41,712 nucleotides of DNA from VBDM01 sp964430565 (lineage in GTDB: Bacteria; Pseudomonadota; Gammaproteobacteria; Burkholderiales; SG8-39): the NCBI GenBank assembly GCA_964430565.1, contig CAYSFD010000013.1, forward strand, positions 1 to 41,712, in the 5' to 3' direction. The position numbers were made by a program, and so were the translations under genes. Every line of letters starts with the position of its first letter. Positions within the stretch are counted from its first letter, which is position 1. Below, piece after piece: positions 39,982 through 41,712 of this stretch. Under the pieces are notes generated by a model. It was given only the letters and a program-made list of their open reading frames with translations, was not told where the DNA came from and did not search any database.

Positions 39982-40183
39982 GATGCGTATCAGACTCGAA
40001 CCACGTTGGACCAAGCGGTTACTCGAACTCCCCGAATCAGGAATGGGCTACCAGCGCGTAGACATCCGGCTCATCGACGGACGGGAACTAAAAGACGTTG
40101 TGGTGTTCAACGCCGAAGAAATCGAAGTGCCGGATGAGTTCGCGCGGGCGCAGATCAAGGACGTTCGGTTGCACACGGCCTGA
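39974..40183 (+). CDS. Small protein with the PESGMGYQ domain
   Basis: The product is 69 residues. It reads MRIRLEPRWTKRLLELPESG then MGYQRVDIRLIDGRELKDVVVFNAEEIEVP and ends with IKDVRLHTA. It is essentially a free-standing version of the N-terminal domain of the preceding gene, about half of whose positions match. The start may be ATG at 39974 (overlap) or ATG at 39983, directly after the preceding stop. I recall similar short hypothetical proteins in beta- and gammaproteobacteria but no assigned function. Given the pairing, a partner or immunity role is possible but is only inferred. Confidence 0.7.
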   Translation: MNEMRIRLEPRWTKRLLELPESGMGYQRVDIRLIDGRELKDVVVFNAEEIEVPDEFARAQIKDVRLHTA

Positions 40184-40208
40184 TTTCCTCTCCAGTCATT
40201 GCCATCCC

Positions 40209-40232
40209 CGCAGGCGTACGCGTGGGCCTGCG
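40209..40232. terminator. Weak hairpin between convergent genes
   Basis: CGCAGGC at 40209-40215 pairs with GCCTGCG at 40226-40232 around ten bases. It lies between two convergent genes. It has no T-run in either direction. Confidence 0.25.
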
Positions 40233-40237
40233 AGAAC

Positions 40238-41128
40238 TCAAGAACGTGGTCTGTCTCCGGTTTGATCCCGCCGATTACTCTGTTTGCCGGTCATCGTTCG
40301 AACAAATGGTGGTAGGCCCCGGTAAAGCGACTGTGGTCCGTGCGCGATCAGTTGACGCCCAGGCAAACCAGTCTCGAAAAATGTGACACCGACCAATGCG
40401 ATGTCGCGACTGACATCCTCGAACCAGAATCGAGAGCGGTCTAGCGTCATGTGATATCGAGCCCGCCAGAGACCTCCGCCACTCATTCCACGATATGATT
40501 CCTGCGGAATCGCCGGATTACTCTCCACGTTGAGGTTCACGAGCACGAAATCCCACGAACCTTGGACAAACGTACGCTCGATGCCGGTGTCGTAAAGAAA
40601 GGACGAGACAGCTCTTCGCTCGGTGATTAGACGGGACTTTGGACTCCCGACGGCAACCCAAAATCCTCGGTTGCCGAACACGTCGAACTGGTCGTCCGAT
40701 AGGCGTCGATCTATCGAGTAGAAAACTTTGCCCTGAGCCTCAATGGTCGCAATATGCGCGGGCGACAACGGAATTAGCGCTATATCTGGAATCTTGGCCG
40801 GATGGCCGTGTAGCGTCTCTTCGATGTTCGGGGCGAGTGCCGTCAACTCCTTCGTCGACACTCTGTAAGGTTTCTCTCCAACAACGAAAATGAGCTTGGA
40901 ATGCGAGCGAATTGCTTCCCAGACATGCCTCGCAGTAAGGACTCCCGCGATTCCGCCCACCCTTACAAAGGTACCTCCACAGGGAAGAACATCCACTTCG
41001 TCCTCGTTTGCAACGAGCAGGGACACAGCATGACGCCGGATCGCTTCATGCGCCTCACGAGTGAGCTTGGTCGGAAGTTCCGGAAGGGGAACAAATTGAA
41101 CCGACTCCGCTTCGTCACCGTTGGCCAT
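40238..41128 (-). CDS. Trypsin-like serine protease, no signal peptide
   Basis: The product is 296 residues from ATG at 41128. A chymotrypsin-fold triad can be placed: His68 in GVLTARHVWEAI, Asp115 in KIPDIALIPL and Ser216 in YRGMSGGGLW. The spacing is as in trypsin-like domains. The oxyanion loop GMSGGG is intact, so an active protease is expected. There is no signal peptide or PDZ domain, unlike DegP-type enzymes. Cytoplasmic stand-alone proteases of this kind are found in accessory and conflict-related loci. Its base composition is less GC-rich than the core genes. It lies next to the toxin-like pair on the opposite strand. GGGGAG is 12 bases before the ATG. Confidence 0.8.
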   Translation of the reverse strand: MANGDEAESVQFVPLPELPTKLTREAHEAIRRHAVSLLVANEDEVDVLPCGGTFVRVGGIAGVLTARHVWEAIRSHSKLIFVVGEKPYRVSTKELTALAPNIEETLHGHPAKIPDIALIPLSPAHIATIEAQGKVFYSIDRRLSDDQFDVFGNRGFWVAVGSPKSRLITERRAVSSFLYDTGIERTFVQGSWDFVLVNLNVESNPAIPQESYRGMSGGGLWRARYHMTLDRSRFWFEDVSRDIALVGVTFFETGLPGRQLIAHGPQSLYRGLPPFVRTMTGKQSNRRDQTGDRPRS

Positions 41129-41197
41129 GGTTGCTAACACTCCCCATCGCCGGTCGCCGAGACGGAAATCTGTAACCCCTGTCGCCCGACGTTTTTG

Positions 41198-41356
41198 TTA
41201 CCTATTACCCAGTATGTCGAACGCCGCAAGCCTGCGTTCCGCCGACGATTGTGCTGCGAGCTCGGCGTGCCACCGTTTTTCGAGCTCGCGCCCCGTCTCT
41301 TGCCAGCGCGCGACGAGCTCTTTCTCTGCCGGAGGGGAAGACACCGTTGAGGCCAC
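41198..41356 (-). CDS. Possible 52-residue small protein upstream of the protease gene
   Basis: GTG at 41356 opens a frame of 52 codons (MASTVSSPPAEKELVARWQE onward to AAFDILGNR) ending 69 bases before the protease ATG. It is helical, charged and Ala/Glu/Arg-rich like a real small protein. The same reading frame and start occur in the first copy of this duplicated segment at 37162. A TAAAAA box lies just upstream, so a leaderless start is conceivable. There is no ribosome-binding site and no recognised family, so support is moderate to weak. Confidence 0.4.
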   Translation of the reverse strand: MASTVSSPPAEKELVARWQETGRELEKRWHAELAAQSSAERRLAAFDILGNR

Positions 41357-41394
41357 CGTTGAATTTTTAGCTCAAACCCTGTTGGACCTGGACC
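41318..41394. repeat. Copy 2 of the ~76-bp duplicated segment (upstream of the protease)
   Basis: It is homologous to 37124-37199 in the same orientation. It shares CTCTTTCTCTGCCG, TTGAGGCCACCG, TTTTTAGCTCAAACCCTGTT and GGACCTGGACC. It lies between a Bug pseudogene and the small frame before the protease gene. The remaining non-coding parts of 41129-41317 show nothing else I can support. Confidence 0.85.
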
Positions 41395-41405
41395 GCAGTG
41401 GCTCG

Positions 41406-41513
41406 CTAGTTTGCCGTGATCCCCCGCGCTTTGATGAGCTTCGAGAAGCTGCGGCACTTCGCTCGCGATGAACTTACCGACTTCTTCGGGCGTGGTGATG
41501 AAGGACTCGCCAG
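41406..41513 (-). pseudogene. 3' remnant of a Bug/TctC-family gene with a frameshift
   Basis: On the minus strand the sequence reads GESFITTPEEVGKFIASEVP, which is the Bug C-terminal pattern (a TPEE-x-F/V-x-x-FI-x-SE block). After a one-base shift near 41448-41453 it continues as FSKLIKARGITAN and TAG, again the normal end of a Bug protein. The two parts together give a complete C-terminus in two frames. The upstream part of the gene is missing and is replaced by an IS3-family start, so insertion of the element probably truncated it. Confidence 0.75.
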
Positions 41514-41524
41514 TTAACGACCCG

Positions 41525-41712
41525 TGATGATGCTTCGGTACCGGTCAAAAACCACGGTAAAGCGATTGGCAACAGAAGTGGTCCCGCAAATCTGAACAGC
41601 GCTATAAGTGAAAACTCTTGGTATAAAGCCGGACCGAAGCTGGTCTGGCAAAAAGGAGTTTCTGATGAAAAAGAAGGCATCGGGGCGGCGCACCCGCCGC
41701 ACCCACAATCCG
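41525..41712 (+). mobile_element. Left end of an IS3-family insertion sequence (continues past the window)
   Basis: The Bug remnant ends abruptly near 41513, and the sequence then changes to a non-coding leader starting about TGATGATGCTTCGGTACCGG, followed by a transposase OrfA start. The exact left boundary is uncertain by some 15 bases. The sequence does not match the IS end at 112-141 when reversed, so these are probably two different elements. Confidence 0.55.
41665..41712 (+). CDS. IS3-family transposase OrfA, N-terminal 16 residues (partial)
   Basis: ATG at 41665 is preceded by AAAAGGAG (41651-41658). The 16 visible residues are MKKKASGRRTRRTHNP, the characteristic start of one group of IS3-family OrfA proteins, whose helix-turn-helix domain follows. 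It runs off the window end, so neither the frameshift to OrfB nor the catalytic part can be seen. OrfA provides DNA binding for the transposase. Confidence 0.85.
   Translation, partial: MKKKASGRRTRRTHNP

Noticed and set aside
1..41712. The two IS3 pieces at the window edges as a composite transposon carrying the whole window
   Set aside because: Their terminal sequences do not match when reversed, and the region between contains core genes such as fumC, lpd and zapE.

Overview
The window looks like a chromosomal segment of a GC-rich betaproteobacterium, probably of the order Burkholderiales. The main reason is the repeated occurrence of Bug-type (TctC-like) periplasmic solute-binding protein genes: five intact copies plus a broken remnant. 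A LivKHMGF transporter, GlcG/HbpS-like proteins, zapE next to lpd, and the general codon use fit this too. Both window edges lie in IS3-family elements: the 3' end of a transposase gene at 1-111 and the first 16 codons of an OrfA gene at 41665-41712. No rRNA, tRNA or CRISPR array was found.

Layout. (a) 1-1040: an IS3 end that has cut off an upstream gene, then two small membrane proteins. (b) 1071-6332: a GlcG/HbpS-like gene divergent from a complete branched-chain-amino-acid-type ABC transporter operon (binding protein, LivH, LivM, LivG, LivF; the last four genes overlap). (c) 6515-10886: an SMP-30-like lactonase, a Bug protein, a TauD/TfdA-type dioxygenase, two small AT-richer membrane proteins and another Bug protein. 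(d) 10968-15960: a compact three-gene operon with ATGA overlaps. It encodes a stand-alone acyl/aminoacyl-activating enzyme with a carrier domain and a thioesterase-like domain, an Sfp-type phosphopantetheinyl transferase, and a polysaccharide-type flippase. This is the most distinctive system in the window. (e) 15990-23331, minus strand: Bug, glutathionyl-hydroquinone-reductase-like, Bug, SnoaL-like, short-chain dehydrogenase, Tat-secreted amidohydrolase, Bug. (f) 23442-27407, minus strand: fumC, a YciI-like gene and a seven-repeat FG-GAP beta-propeller protein. (g) 27508-29743: an ACMSD-like amidohydrolase and GlcG/HbpS-like genes converging on two strong hairpins. (h) 29841-34350, minus strand: acuI, a response regulator with a degenerate GGDEF domain, prpE and a GlcG-like gene, tightly packed. 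(i) 34439-37029, minus strand: lpd and zapE without the expected odhA/odhB upstream. (j) 37124-41394: an accessory segment bounded by two homologous ~76-bp sequences. It holds a Uma2 nuclease-like gene, an ABM-domain gene, an NMT1-like protein without a signal peptide, two genes sharing a small domain, and a cytoplasmic trypsin-like protease. It is followed by a Bug pseudogene and an IS3 start.

How the genes fit together. Most of the window is uptake and catabolism of organic acids. AcuI and PrpE together form a plausible acrylate/3-hydroxypropionate-to-propionyl-CoA route. The island at 10968-15960 carries its own carrier-protein activator, so it is a self-contained activation, tethering and export or decoration unit. 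The substrate cannot be read from sequence. Functional names rest on motifs and remembered family patterns, since no database search could be run.
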